The notes under the pieces were generated by a model. That model was not told the DNA's origin. It saw only the letters and a program-made list of their open reading frames with translations, and did no database searches. DNA of 64,000 nt, from contig CAJOFH010000006.1 in assembly GCA_905233845.1 (NCBI GenBank), positions 49,844-113,843 on the forward strand, given 5' to 3'. This stretch comes from an uncultured Muribaculaceae bacterium. Lineage in GTDB: Bacteria; Bacteroidota; Bacteroidia; Bacteroidales; Muribaculaceae. Made by a program: the position numbers and the translations under genes. Shown here piece by piece: positions 31,067 to 40,821 of the stretch; the stretch's first letter is position 1; each line of letters opens with the position of its first letter.

Positions 31067-32392
31067 TCACCAGTGTAAGTCTTTGAGATTAGACAAGAAA
31101 GGTATGCCCCCGTATCGACCATTCAAATAGCCATTCTCAATGTTGGCTGTCTTGTGAACATTGAAGTCACTCAGTGGGTACAGCTGAGTGGCTTGTTCTG
31201 CATCCTTTTGTGCAAACCAGATCTCATCAGGTCGAAAGATTCTTTGATCAAGTAGACCAGATTCATGTGTAGTGAATACTATTTGACCTCTGGCATTCTC
31301 ATTTTCTGAAAGTTTTTGCATTATATCTTTTATCATGATGGGATGAATGCTACGCTCTATCTCATCAACAACATATACCAAATCATTCTGGATAATAGCA
31401 TATAACAATGGCATATACTCAATCAAACGACGTGTACCATCTGATTCACCATGAAGAGACATTTCAATTTCTGATCCATCCAAATTCTTATGAACCGCAA
31501 CTAATGATTTAATAAATAGATTCCCATTTTCATAAATTACATTTACGACATCTGATGTGTTATTATCACGTACAAGTTGAGGTTTTCCTGGATCCGCTTT
31601 AGCCAATTTGACTAATTTCAATTTATCTTCACCTCTTAAATCCTCCTCTCTTAATATTTCCTTTTTGACTTTTAATCTGTGAATGCCCGTTTTAAGTTCT
31701 GGCAGTGTTTTAGCAACTAATTTTGAGAACTTGGAATCAACATCAATCATGTGAGGAACATAGCCGTTGAATGAGTCAGGAAGAACCAATTGTAACTTCT
31801 TAATAAACCATTTATAAGCATCTGAAACCAATGGACATTCATTAGCATAATACTTCCCCAAAAACGAGAGTAGAAGCATGTCAGGACGCACAAGTCTGTT
31901 CAAAGCGTCCTGAAACTGATCTGCTATACCTTTGGCAATATAAGTTGGATTAATACTAATATTTGATCCATCTCGTTTGAAAATATTCACATCTTTGCTT
32001 TTTTTACTCATAAGCAATTGCTCAGTGATTATTTCTTTTGGAGAAAACTCAATTTGATAATAAAAGATAGTTTTGTTATAAAAGAATTCTATAGCCAAAC
32101 CAGAAGATTTGAAATTATATTTTGGGTCGAATTTAAATGTCAATCCATCATAAAAATCGATCGTCCTCAAAGACTCAACTTCTACCATCGTTTTCAACAG
32201 ATCGATTGCTTTTAGAAGATTACTTTTACCAGCTCCATTTGCACCATAAATAGCACTCATTCGCAATGCTGTGGCATGTCCACACGAGATCTTGTGATTC
32301 TCATGACTGTGGCTTTTGCTTGATGGGAACATATTAAACTCAACTGCGTCCTTAAAAGACATTATATTTTCTGCAACAAATCTCAATAACAT
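31067..32392 (-). CDS. AAA family ATPase, RloA-like partner of the RloB-like gene
   Basis: MLLRFVAENIMSFKDAVEFNMFPS; IYGANGAGKSNLLKAIDLLK; GESDGTRRL; VYVVDEIERSIH; FTTHESGLL; its TGA (31069-31067) abuts the RloB ATG (31065). Confidence 0.92.
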   Translation of the reverse strand: MLLRFVAENIMSFKDAVEFNMFPSSKSHSHENHKISCGHATALRMSAIYGANGAGKSNLLKAIDLLKTMVEVESLRTIDFYDGLTFKFDPKYNFKSSGLAIEFFYNKTIFYYQIEFSPKEIITEQLLMSKKSKDVNIFKRDGSNISINPTYIAKGIADQFQDALNRLVRPDMLLLSFLGKYYANECPLVSDAYKWFIKKLQLVLPDSFNGYVPHMIDVDSKFSKLVAKTLPELKTGIHRLKVKKEILREEDLRGEDKLKLVKLAKADPGKPQLVRDNNTSDVVNVIYENGNLFIKSLVAVHKNLDGSEIEMSLHGESDGTRRLIEYMPLLYAIIQNDLVYVVDEIERSIHPIMIKDIMQKLSENENARGQIVFTTHESGLLDQRIFRPDEIWFAQKDAEQATQLYPLSDFNVHKTANIENGYLNGRYGGIPFLSNLKDLHW

Positions 32393-32968
32393 AATGATTC
32401 CGTTAAAAGTTCACGACAAATATAGTAATATTTCCTTGATTGACAAAGAAATTTCAACTAAAAATAATATTCTTAACCGAATTTAACAACAAATCTGAAT
32501 TTATGTGTCTTGTAGTTCGTCTTTGCATGACTCTATTCACAATGATATTTACGAAGAACACCACCATAAATACACATAATAATTCAGTAGGCACAAATAA
32601 TAAATAACAGCTGTTACAATGTTAAAGTAAAATTACACATAAAGATCATCTGTTTCGCTTTTACTTTGAAAAATTGCATAAATCATGCGATTTATTCAAT
32701 TAGATTCTTCTATATGCGTATTTTAATCGTATAAGAAATACTACTAGTAAAGCTTTTGTTCAATTTTTTGACAAAAAAAGTGCTTAAAACATCATACATT
32801 GAAAAAAAAACTATATTTTTGTAATTGGGGAATATCGCAGTTTTTTTAACTTTTGTTTTTAGCACTACAAAAATGCTCAAAAAACATCATTATTTCCTTT
32901 GATCTCAATCAATTATAATTCACAAAACTTAATCAAAATAAAGAGAGTCACCGATAAAATAAATAAAG

Positions 32969-35900
32969 ATGAGAGTTTTACTGTTGAACATTTCTGACAT
33001 ACATGTATTGTCACAGAATAAGCCGGAAAATGAAGGACTTGTTCTGAGAAAGTTTATTGTTGATGTAGAGGAACAAGCAAAGAGATTCGTCTATGAAGAT
33101 GTATACATATTGATTAGTGGCGACTTAGTATTTGCTGCTTCTGATGAAAGTTATGCTAAATTTGATGATATTATTGTGAAAGAATTAATGAGGGTTTTCG
33201 GTATAGACAGAACTCATTTCATCATTGTTCCTGGCAATCATGATATATCACAAAAAGCTGTTAGAGATGTAGAAGAATCTTTCATTCCCATCTTCAACAG
33301 TCAATATGATGAGAGCTTATTCAATGACTTGGTTCAAAAAGAAGCACAAAAAGAAATATTATTTGGTAAATTTGCTTCTTTTCAGCGTTATATGAAGGAT
33401 ACGATGGGTATTGATGATTACTCACTTCATGCAAATATGTACTGTATAAATCACACATGGAGTATCCATGTCCTAAATACAGCTATACTCTCTTGTGGTG
33501 CATATAATAATATAAATGATCAAGGGCACCTTGGAGTAGATACTCGATGCTTACATAATTTACTATCAGAAGACAAACACTCTAAGAAAATTTTGCTTAT
33601 GCATCACCCTGAGTACTTCTGTATGGACTGGGTAAAACAAGAATTGAGAAAACTATATGGTCAAGAGTATGCCATGGTTTTGTCTGGACACACTCACGAG
33701 CAATATATCTTTTGCGATGATAGAGAAGGCTATATCCGTTGCGAGGCGCCACAATTATTTACGGATAAATATGATGATATTTTAGGTTATAATTTCATTG
33801 AACTGGATGATGATAAGGTTGTAAAGATAACCTATCGTCAGTGGCAAGAGAAAAGAAATAAGTTTAGGGCCGGTTCTGATTTCGTTGACGATGAAGAATG
33901 TAATGGTGTAATTACATTTGTTGATGATGTGAGTGAGCAAAAACATGTATCACCAACGGACCTAACCACAATATTGATGCAGGAACGTCTGAGAAAGGAA
34001 ATGGAGTCATATTTGGGGCAACCGTATATTTGGGTAGATCGCTATTTGAGTGATGACCGTCTGGATAATGTCTTTAAGATGCAGGAGTCTACCTTATTTT
34101 CTGAACTTGATATAATTAAAAATGGCGAGAACATTCATGCAGTAGCACCATCACAGTATGGACTAACTTGCTATGGTAGTCATTTTCTTCTTACACTATG
34201 GGAAAGTCAACATGAATTTGGCATAAAAGTAGATGCTGATGGAATAAGAGTAAAAAAGTTTGAAAAACTTGTTGATGCCGAACTTAATCATTATGGTAAA
34301 GACAAAAAAGATGTAAAATGGATAGTCATTGATAATTGGAAACCTTATCGCAAAGACCAAAAGGGAATCAAAGCCTATTTGGAACAAGAGTTCCCTGATG
34401 CACATGTTTTGTTGATGACAATTTACCATGAAAGCGATTTCATCTCTGGAGAATCTTTTGAAGAGGAAGAGATAAAATCTAAAACTTTATATCTGACTCC
34501 TCTCAAAAGATCACAAGAACGATTGATGGTAGATGCGTACAATAGAGAAAAATTTATTGATGACAGTGAAGAAGTCCTTAATAAACTTGATGAAGATTTA
34601 AAGAACTTCAATCTACATCGTTCGCCTCACAGTTGTGCGACGCTATTGACCGTTTTCAAAGATTCTTTCGACCGTAATCCAGTGAACAGAACAGATGTTC
34701 TTGAGAATGTTCTCAGTATTATTTTTGATAATACTAGATTACCAAATTATAGAACAAAAAAACCAGACGCAAAAGATTGTGACTTTTGTTTGGGGTATTT
34801 CTGTTCGAGACTCATAAAAAAAAATGATTATTTTTTTAGTAAGGATAGTTTTGTCAATGATATTCGTGATTTCTGCCGAAAGATGGACTATGATGTAGAA
34901 GTAGATTTGCTTTTTGATATTTTGTGTTATAATAAAATTGTGATTGAAGACCATGGAGTCTATAAGTTCCATTTTACATTTTGGGTATATTATTTTGTAG
35001 CTTCATGGATGATAGCTAATGAAGATTATGCAAATGAAATATTGGAGAATCAAAACTATCTTCATTATCCCGAGGTTTTGGAATTTTATACGGGAAAGGA
35101 TCGGCATCGCAAAAATGCAGTTGAGACACTTATAAAGGATTTGTCTGTAGCGTCAAAATCAGTACAAGCAAAGACTGGTATGAAAGAGCAAGATGACCCC
35201 TTTGCCTTTTTACGATTTAGCCAAGGGGAGGAACAAGAAAAAAATATTATTAGGAGAATTGAATCTGATGTAAAACTGTCAAATCTGCCCCAATCTGTAA
35301 AAGATCAGACTGCAGATTTATCATATAATCCTTATGCTGCTTTTCATCAGGATATTTTCAAAGTGTATTCTGACTTCTCTGTAGGTTATTTAGTAAATAT
35401 CATTCGAATAGGCAGTAAAGTTTTTAGGAACAGTGATCAATTGGGTGCAGTTATCAAGCAAAATCTCCTATCAGAATTGACCTCTGCAATGAAGGTTCTT
35501 TCAAATATTATATATTTGGTTTCACCATTATTTTCTAAACAAGGTTTTATTCAACTTACTGACTATTCTTTTAAATTGACAAATGATTTTTATAAGTTAA
35601 ATGAAAAAGAGCGCACAATTAAAATACTTGTTACTATACCTTATAATCTTACGATGATGTTCAAGGAAGATATATTCTCATCCAAATTATCCCCGGTATT
35701 TGTTTCAAGTTTAAATAATGAGAGAGATAAAGTAAAACGCCACTTGCTGGCCTCTTTGCTCATCTATAAACAACCAGAAGGATGGGGAAAAGCAATAACC
35801 AATTATATGGATACTATAGGTCAAAATTCTTATTATCTGGGCACCTTGCTTGAACTGATGCTTACAGTATACCAAAATGGAGAATTGGACGAATCTGAAC

Positions 35901-36049
35901 AGAGGAGGTTGAAAAATTTAATAAGAGCTGCATTTTTTAAGAATAGTCAAGGGAGGCTACCATCTTCGCAGGGTGAGTACAATCAAATAGATTTATCGAA
36001 GACGTTTTTGCGTGGCGGAGACAACAAAGACACAGTTGGTTCAAATTAA
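32969..36049 (+). CDS. Calcineurin-like phosphoesterase fused to a STAND-like NTPase region and helical C-terminus
   Basis: N-term metallophosphatase motifs NISDIHVL, ISGDLVF, VPGNHDIS, LLMHHPEYF, LSGHTHEQ; then HAVAPSQYGLTCYGSHFLLTLW (degenerate P-loop position), VKWIVIDNWKP (Walker B-like), LTPLKRSQ, FHFTFWVYYFVASWM (winged-helix-like). Confidence 0.8.
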   Translation: MRVLLLNISDIHVLSQNKPENEGLVLRKFIVDVEEQAKRFVYEDVYILISGDLVFAASDESYAKFDDIIVKELMRVFGIDRTHFIIVPGNHDISQKAVRDVEESFIPIFNSQYDESLFNDLVQKEAQKEILFGKFASFQRYMKDTMGIDDYSLHANMYCINHTWSIHVLNTAILSCGAYNNINDQGHLGVDTRCLHNLLSEDKHSKKILLMHHPEYFCMDWVKQELRKLYGQEYAMVLSGHTHEQYIFCDDREGYIRCEAPQLFTDKYDDILGYNFIELDDDKVVKITYRQWQEKRNKFRAGSDFVDDEECNGVITFVDDVSEQKHVSPTDLTTILMQERLRKEMESYLGQPYIWVDRYLSDDRLDNVFKMQESTLFSELDIIKNGENIHAVAPSQYGLTCYGSHFLLTLWESQHEFGIKVDADGIRVKKFEKLVDAELNHYGKDKKDVKWIVIDNWKPYRKDQKGIKAYLEQEFPDAHVLLMTIYHESDFISGESFEEEEIKSKTLYLTPLKRSQERLMVDAYNREKFIDDSEEVLNKLDEDLKNFNLHRSPHSCATLLTVFKDSFDRNPVNRTDVLENVLSIIFDNTRLPNYRTKKPDAKDCDFCLGYFCSRLIKKNDYFFSKDSFVNDIRDFCRKMDYDVEVDLLFDILCYNKIVIEDHGVYKFHFTFWVYYFVASWMIANEDYANEILENQNYLHYPEVLEFYTGKDRHRKNAVETLIKDLSVASKSVQAKTGMKEQDDPFAFLRFSQGEEQEKNIIRRIESDVKLSNLPQSVKDQTADLSYNPYAAFHQDIFKVYSDFSVGYLVNIIRIGSKVFRNSDQLGAVIKQNLLSELTSAMKVLSNIIYLVSPLFSKQGFIQLTDYSFKLTNDFYKLNEKERTIKILVTIPYNLTMMFKEDIFSSKLSPVFVSSLNNERDKVKRHLLASLLIYKQPEGWGKAITNYMDTIGQNSYYLGTLLELMLTVYQNGELDESEQRRLKNLIRAAFFKNSQGRLPSSQGEYNQIDLSKTFLRGGDNKDTVGSN

Positions 36050-36099
36050 TGATTATTGTTAAACAATAACCTAGAGAAAATACATCTTAAAGATTAATT

Positions 36100-36640
36100 T
36101 TGAGGTTTCCGTTTTTAGTAAGTTCTTCATGTCCAGGCATACAAGAATATATGCTTGTCCACACTAAATTTACACTGGACCAAATTTTATTTGATATATC
36201 TCCATCGTCGTTGATAAAATATCTATAGTGTAAACTGTCTTTTCATACAAATGTTCTTTAAAGTGCCATACTGTCAGATTCACATAAAATTGGATGACAG
36301 CAAGATCGAGGTGCCTTGCTGCTTCTCATTTTCGTCACCATAGGGATTTATCATGCAGCAGAAGAAGCATAATGGATATTTTGAAGTAGAAAGCCACTTC
36401 TGTAACTTTACGTTTATATTGTCACCGAACATTTCTCACTCTATCTTATTGGCTGCCTATTTCATATGATTCTTTCAAATACGACATATAACTCTGGTTT
36501 TTTAGCAGTTTAATAATATGGTTTTTTATTTTTGCTCTTTTCACTATCATCTCTTTGTTGCGCCAAATAGCTTGATCTGGTAAACCATCTTTATTTACGA
36601 AAGATGAAAGACCATCCTGAAACAGATAATACCTTTATTC
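36100..36640 (-). pseudogene. Cluster of short coding relics between island and capsule locus
   Basis: Minus-strand fragments LFQDGLSSFVNKDGLPDQAIWRNKEMIVKRAKIKNHIIKLLKNQSYMSYLKESYEIGSQ* and MFGDNINVKLQKWLSTSKYPLCFFCCMINPYGDENEKQQGTSILLSSNFM*; no intact gene. Confidence 0.35.
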
Positions 36641-36708
36641 ATAGATAGTACTTTTTTGATAGTGTTTAGGTCATAAACTATCTGCTTGATTACCACACCT
36701 TTACACCT

Positions 36709-36850
36709 AAACACTGCCAGCAAGACTCAATTTATTGAATGTCAGCAAATTAAGTCGTTTTTGGAGCACTAGAGCCTTTCCTACCAATTCCAAAGTTATA
36801 CCACAAAATTGAAATACACAAATTATATTATGATTTTTTAAGAAATACGA
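36709..36850 (+). repeat. Diverged ~140-bp repeat B, right edge of accessory island
   Basis: AAACACTGCCAGCAAGACTCAATTTATTGAATGTCAG...TTAAGTCGTTTTTGGAGCACTAGAGCCTTTCCTACC...CACAAATTATATTATGATTTTTTAAG, collinear with 21921-22057. Confidence 0.75.
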
Positions 36851-36856
36851 TTTAAA

Positions 36857-36893
36857 GGAAAAATACTCGCAACCCTTTTTACGTGATTGCGAG
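36857..36893 (-). terminator. Terminator of the capsule operon
   Basis: CTCGCAA ... TTGCGAG stem; minus-strand product followed by TATTTTTCC. Confidence 0.65.
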
Positions 36894-36945
36894 CATGTTT
36901 TCGAATAAACCGTATGAATATAGTTTCCTAGTATTCTTTATTGCC

Positions 36946-37164
36946 TCAATGAACTTTCCTTTCAACAACCTCTTTTACTTTTTCAAATGATTTCATCTCT
37001 GCGATTTCCTCTGGCTCGAATTCAATGTTGAACTCCTCCTCAAGTTCAAGCATAAGATTTAAGTGGTGTAAGGAATCCCAGTTCTCGCTTGAATCTTGAG
37101 AACATGATGTGTCGATGGTCTCGTCCTCAAGTACTTCTCGCATAATGTTTATTAATTTCTTCAT
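36946..37164 (-). CDS. Acyl carrier protein
   Basis: 72 aa; SQDSSENWDSLHHLNLMLELEEEFNIEFEPEEIAEMKSFEKV with DSL phosphopantetheine site. Confidence 0.85.
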   Translation of the reverse strand: MKKLINIMREVLEDETIDTSCSQDSSENWDSLHHLNLMLELEEEFNIEFEPEEIAEMKSFEKVKEVVERKVH

Positions 37165-37167
37165 CTT

Positions 37168-38763
37168 CTATTTATTGAAATTTACATTGTAATAATTCTT
37201 GTTTTCCAGCTCATTATCAAGATTGAACTCATATAAGCGTTTTTCTCCGTTATTCTCGGATTTAATGAAAGTGAAACCAGCTCGATCATAGAAATCAGCA
37301 ACTTGACTATTCTTGGCAGTCATAATATATTCAGCTTTCACATGCTTTATATTATTGTCTCGTAACCAGTTAAGTGTTGTATTGAGAAACACGGTTTCAA
37401 TACCTTTGCCTAACACTCGGCAACTGAGGATCAAGTTGTAGATGCTGATGCAATACTCACTCTCTGGTTTAAGGAAAATAGTGCATGTTATGCCGTCATC
37501 ACCAAATCTGTCGCTCACGTTGGCACAAAAGATGAACCATCCCTGTTTCTCCATTCTATGAATATCAACCTCGGCGTATCGTCTTGTAGTGAGATTGAAC
37601 TGATTGGTTTTCTGAGTAAGTTGTGCAATACGTGAACGATTGAAGTCATTGACAGGCATAATATTGACACAAATCTCAAGACTCTTTATGTATTCATCCA
37701 TATTAGCAAAAGTGGCCTGAGATGCTCTACGTTGAGTATAGGCTCGGTATTGGTCAGCCTTTTTCTTGTCATCTTCTGTGACTGTGTATATTCGGAAATA
37801 TTTATCTACCAAATCCTTGAAGGTAGGCATTAAATCATATGGCTTGCCTGAGAATTCAGGCACTTCCACCATAGGCAAAGCTTGCCGAATCAGTTCCCGT
37901 TCAGAGGGATTGTCATCAACAAACACCATACTATCAAGTCCTATATTCAATTCTTCTGCTAATTCTTTAATATTTGTGACTTTATCATTCCAATTGATGC
38001 GCCAAGAGCTAAAATGTTGCTTGCGAAGAACCATGAAAGGATTATTTTCCCAAGCTTCTAAAACATCTGCCTCGTTATTTTTGCTGCAGACCGTGAGGAT
38101 GACACCATATCTGCTAAGAGACAACAAGGATTGCTGCCAGCAACTGAATGCATTACCGGGGTAATCGCCTCCAATTTTTATGCCAGATATGCCATCTTCA
38201 CCAAGTATTCCTCCCCATAAAGTGTTGTCAAGGTCAAGCACAAGGCATTTCTTTCGATTATATGCCAACTCGTCTTGTTTGTGTGTCCACCATGCCTTAA
38301 AATCTTTGGCCAGTTTAGGATTTAGAACTGTCTGCGAAATAAAATAGAACCTCCAGTTCACTAATTCATCTGCAGTATAATGTCGGGTAAATTCACTGAA
38401 ATCAACAACCTTTACCCTACTGTCCTTGCTTGCCAAATCGAATACTTTGGAATTGAAGTCATTGATTGCAGAATAGATGCTGAAATCATAACCGACAAAC
38501 TGTACATGAAAAAGTGTCTCTAAAGTAAATATCACTAATTGAGCGTTTTTAGGTATTTGCTGCAAAACAATCTGCAGTTTGTCGAAATAAGTGCTTATTT
38601 CCTCAGAAAGGTGCTTGTCAAAGTTTGATAATGGCAGTTGATAGAACCATATAAAATTATCAACATCAGGGATGATGCTGATATCGCCATAGCCAGAATA
38701 AGCAACATCTTTGTTTCCAAAGAATGGCTCTATAGTCTGATTTCGAAATATGAAATAACTCAT
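37168..38763 (-). CDS. HAD-IIIC / FkbH-like protein with C-terminal GNAT-like domain
   Basis: CLVLDLDNTLWGGILGEDGISGIKIGGDYPG, VCSKNNEADVLEAW, MVFVDDNPSERELIRQALP; C-terminal acyltransferase-like NWLRDNNIKHVKAEYIMTAKNSQVADFYDRAGF. Confidence 0.92.
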   Translation of the reverse strand: MSYFIFRNQTIEPFFGNKDVAYSGYGDISIIPDVDNFIWFYQLPLSNFDKHLSEEISTYFDKLQIVLQQIPKNAQLVIFTLETLFHVQFVGYDFSIYSAINDFNSKVFDLASKDSRVKVVDFSEFTRHYTADELVNWRFYFISQTVLNPKLAKDFKAWWTHKQDELAYNRKKCLVLDLDNTLWGGILGEDGISGIKIGGDYPGNAFSCWQQSLLSLSRYGVILTVCSKNNEADVLEAWENNPFMVLRKQHFSSWRINWNDKVTNIKELAEELNIGLDSMVFVDDNPSERELIRQALPMVEVPEFSGKPYDLMPTFKDLVDKYFRIYTVTEDDKKKADQYRAYTQRRASQATFANMDEYIKSLEICVNIMPVNDFNRSRIAQLTQKTNQFNLTTRRYAEVDIHRMEKQGWFIFCANVSDRFGDDGITCTIFLKPESEYCISIYNLILSCRVLGKGIETVFLNTTLNWLRDNNIKHVKAEYIMTAKNSQVADFYDRAGFTFIKSENNGEKRLYEFNLDNELENKNYYNVNFNK

Positions 38764-39164
38764 CTCTCTACTAACTCAATAAGACCATTGTTTTTAGAAT
38801 ACATAAAACACACTCTCTTATTGCCAATTGCACATGCAGGGGCAGGTTTGCTGACTTGAACAAAATGCTGAGACTTGAGTTCTTTGGATGCTTCTATTAT
38901 GTCGTCAACCTCGTAACACATGTGATATGGAGTGACCCCAGATGCTTCAAGAGTGCGGTTTATGGGACTTTGATCGTCTATCGGTGCAAGAAGCTCTATC
39001 AATGGCGTTTCGGGCTTGTTGAGAAAGCATACACGGACATCTTGCAGAAGATCGTCAATAGTCTCACTAGCTGAATATCCTTGAGCTAGATAAAATGCTT
39101 TGGTGGCATCTATATCGCGGCAAGCAATTCCTATGTGATGGAATCTTAGTTCGTTATTCATCAA
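38760..39164 (-). CDS. VOC (glyoxalase/methylmalonyl-CoA epimerase-like) family protein
   Basis: LRFHHIGIACRDIDATKAFYLAQGY...VCFLNKPETPLIELLAPID...GVTPYHMCYEVDDI. Confidence 0.85.
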   Translation of the reverse strand: MMNNELRFHHIGIACRDIDATKAFYLAQGYSASETIDDLLQDVRVCFLNKPETPLIELLAPIDDQSPINRTLEASGVTPYHMCYEVDDIIEASKELKSQHFVQVSKPAPACAIGNKRVCFMYSKNNGLIELVER

Positions 39165-39173
39165 TGTGTATTA

Positions 39174-39800
39174 TTAAATGAAGATCTTAGCTGGATTGCC
39201 CAAATATGTCTTACCATCCTTTGCATTTCGTGTAAGAACCGAGTTTGGAGCAATTGTTACATTAGTTCCTATCTTGACCTTTTGGATTGCAGTGGATTTT
39301 ACGCCAAATAGGTTACAATCACCAATTTCAACCGAACCGGATATGTTTACCGATGGCATTACCGTATTATAGTTGCCTAATTTGGTGTCATGCCCAACTT
39401 GAGTGAACACATTCAACAGATTAAAGTCTCCCATAGTGACATTACAACTGATGGAAGAATTGGGGCCTATGAAATTCCCCTTTCCCATTTTGACTGATTT
39501 CTTGTCGTAAAAAAAGACGTTCGAGGCGATAATGTTTGGAAATGACACGAGTGGATTTGTGACACGAGCCACGACTTGTTTTGCGACTTCAGGATTGCCG
39601 ATAGCCAGTACAACGTCTAATGGTTCATGGACGAAGTTCAATTCAGAAATATCGCCTAGCACTCTGCCATAGCCGATTTCTGTGCCAGTTTCCACCCCGT
39701 CATCATAAAAGCCTATGAAGTCATAGGTTGCTATTTGTCGAATTATACATGCAACCTCACGGCCGAAACCACCCGCTCCGATGATTGCTAATTTGTTCAT
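39174..39800 (-). CDS. Sialic-acid O-acetyltransferase NeuD / PglD-like acetyltransferase
   Basis: MNKLAIIGAGGFGREVACIIRQI...FIGFYDDG; left-handed beta-helix hexapeptides IGPNSSISCNVTMGDFNLLNVFTQVGHDTKLGNY. Confidence 0.88.
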   Translation of the reverse strand: MNKLAIIGAGGFGREVACIIRQIATYDFIGFYDDGVETGTEIGYGRVLGDISELNFVHEPLDVVLAIGNPEVAKQVVARVTNPLVSFPNIIASNVFFYDKKSVKMGKGNFIGPNSSISCNVTMGDFNLLNVFTQVGHDTKLGNYNTVMPSVNISGSVEIGDCNLFGVKSTAIQKVKIGTNVTIAPNSVLTRNAKDGKTYLGNPAKIFI

Positions 39801-40813
39801 TTGTACTGTTTAAAGATTTTAAAGGGCAGGCATAGCATCCGCCAGATCAACTCATGGTTCATAAGCCAATGTAGCACTTTCCACTTTATACCAGGATAGT
39901 CCACCACGTACAGTCTTGTAAATGGATAGAGTTGCATCGATTTGAGATGCTTAATCATATAGTTAGCCTTACCCAGTCGTAATGCTTTTATCAGCCCAAA
40001 GAAGATGTAACTGTTTGCCAACCCCATCCATCTGTCGGATGTTTTTGAGGACATCTCGTTACCACATCGCTCGTACTCGTCTATAAGATTCCTTGCCACA
40101 AAGGCATAGTCTGCAAGCATGTTGAAATTGCGCTCGCGTTCTTTGTTGTGCATAATGCTGCCTGGTTGCACAACATAACAATAGACAGTAGTATCAATAT
40201 GTATAATCCTATTTGCATGTAGCAGAACAAAAGGAGTAAAACTGCCATCTTCTAGACGATGACCCTCTGGGAAAGTCAGATTCAAAGACAATAGGTATTC
40301 ACGTTTTATAATATACCACCACACAGTGGCAAGGAAATTGTGAGTGGCGATATACTCATCACCGTTCATCACTTGTGATGTTCTAAGATCATTGTTGCCG
40401 GTTGAAGTGTTTTTAGTCCATAACACATCTCGCTCGCCACTTATCGAATTGAAACAGGCAACTTCCAGGTCATTATGCAATGCCACTTCAAGCACTTGTG
40501 GCAAAGAACCAAACACCAAGAAATCGTCCGAATCCACGAAGTAAAGATACTCTCCTTTGGCCTCTCGGATGCCCGTGTTCCTCGCTCCACTCAATCCTTT
40601 ATTCTCCTGATGAATAACACGAAACTGAGGGTGCTTGCCAACGTATTCATCACATATCTCCCCAGATGAATCAGTTGAACCGTCATTCACAAGAATTACT
40701 TCATAGTCATCCATACATTGCTGAACGATACTTTCCAGACACACAGGAAGGTATCGCTCAACGTTATATACTGGAATGATAATGGAGATTGATATCTCCT
40801 GATGGGGCGTCAT
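39797..40813 (-). CDS. Glycosyltransferase family 2
   Basis: ISIIIPVYNVERYLPVCLESIVQQ..EVILVNDGSTDSSGEICDEY...GLSGARNTGIREAKGEYLYFVDSDDFL. Confidence 0.93.
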   Translation of the reverse strand: MTPHQEISISIIIPVYNVERYLPVCLESIVQQCMDDYEVILVNDGSTDSSGEICDEYVGKHPQFRVIHQENKGLSGARNTGIREAKGEYLYFVDSDDFLVFGSLPQVLEVALHNDLEVACFNSISGERDVLWTKNTSTGNNDLRTSQVMNGDEYIATHNFLATVWWYIIKREYLLSLNLTFPEGHRLEDGSFTPFVLLHANRIIHIDTTVYCYVVQPGSIMHNKERERNFNMLADYAFVARNLIDEYERCGNEMSSKTSDRWMGLANSYIFFGLIKALRLGKANYMIKHLKSMQLYPFTRLYVVDYPGIKWKVLHWLMNHELIWRMLCLPFKIFKQYK

Positions 40814-40821
40814 AAGTAGTC

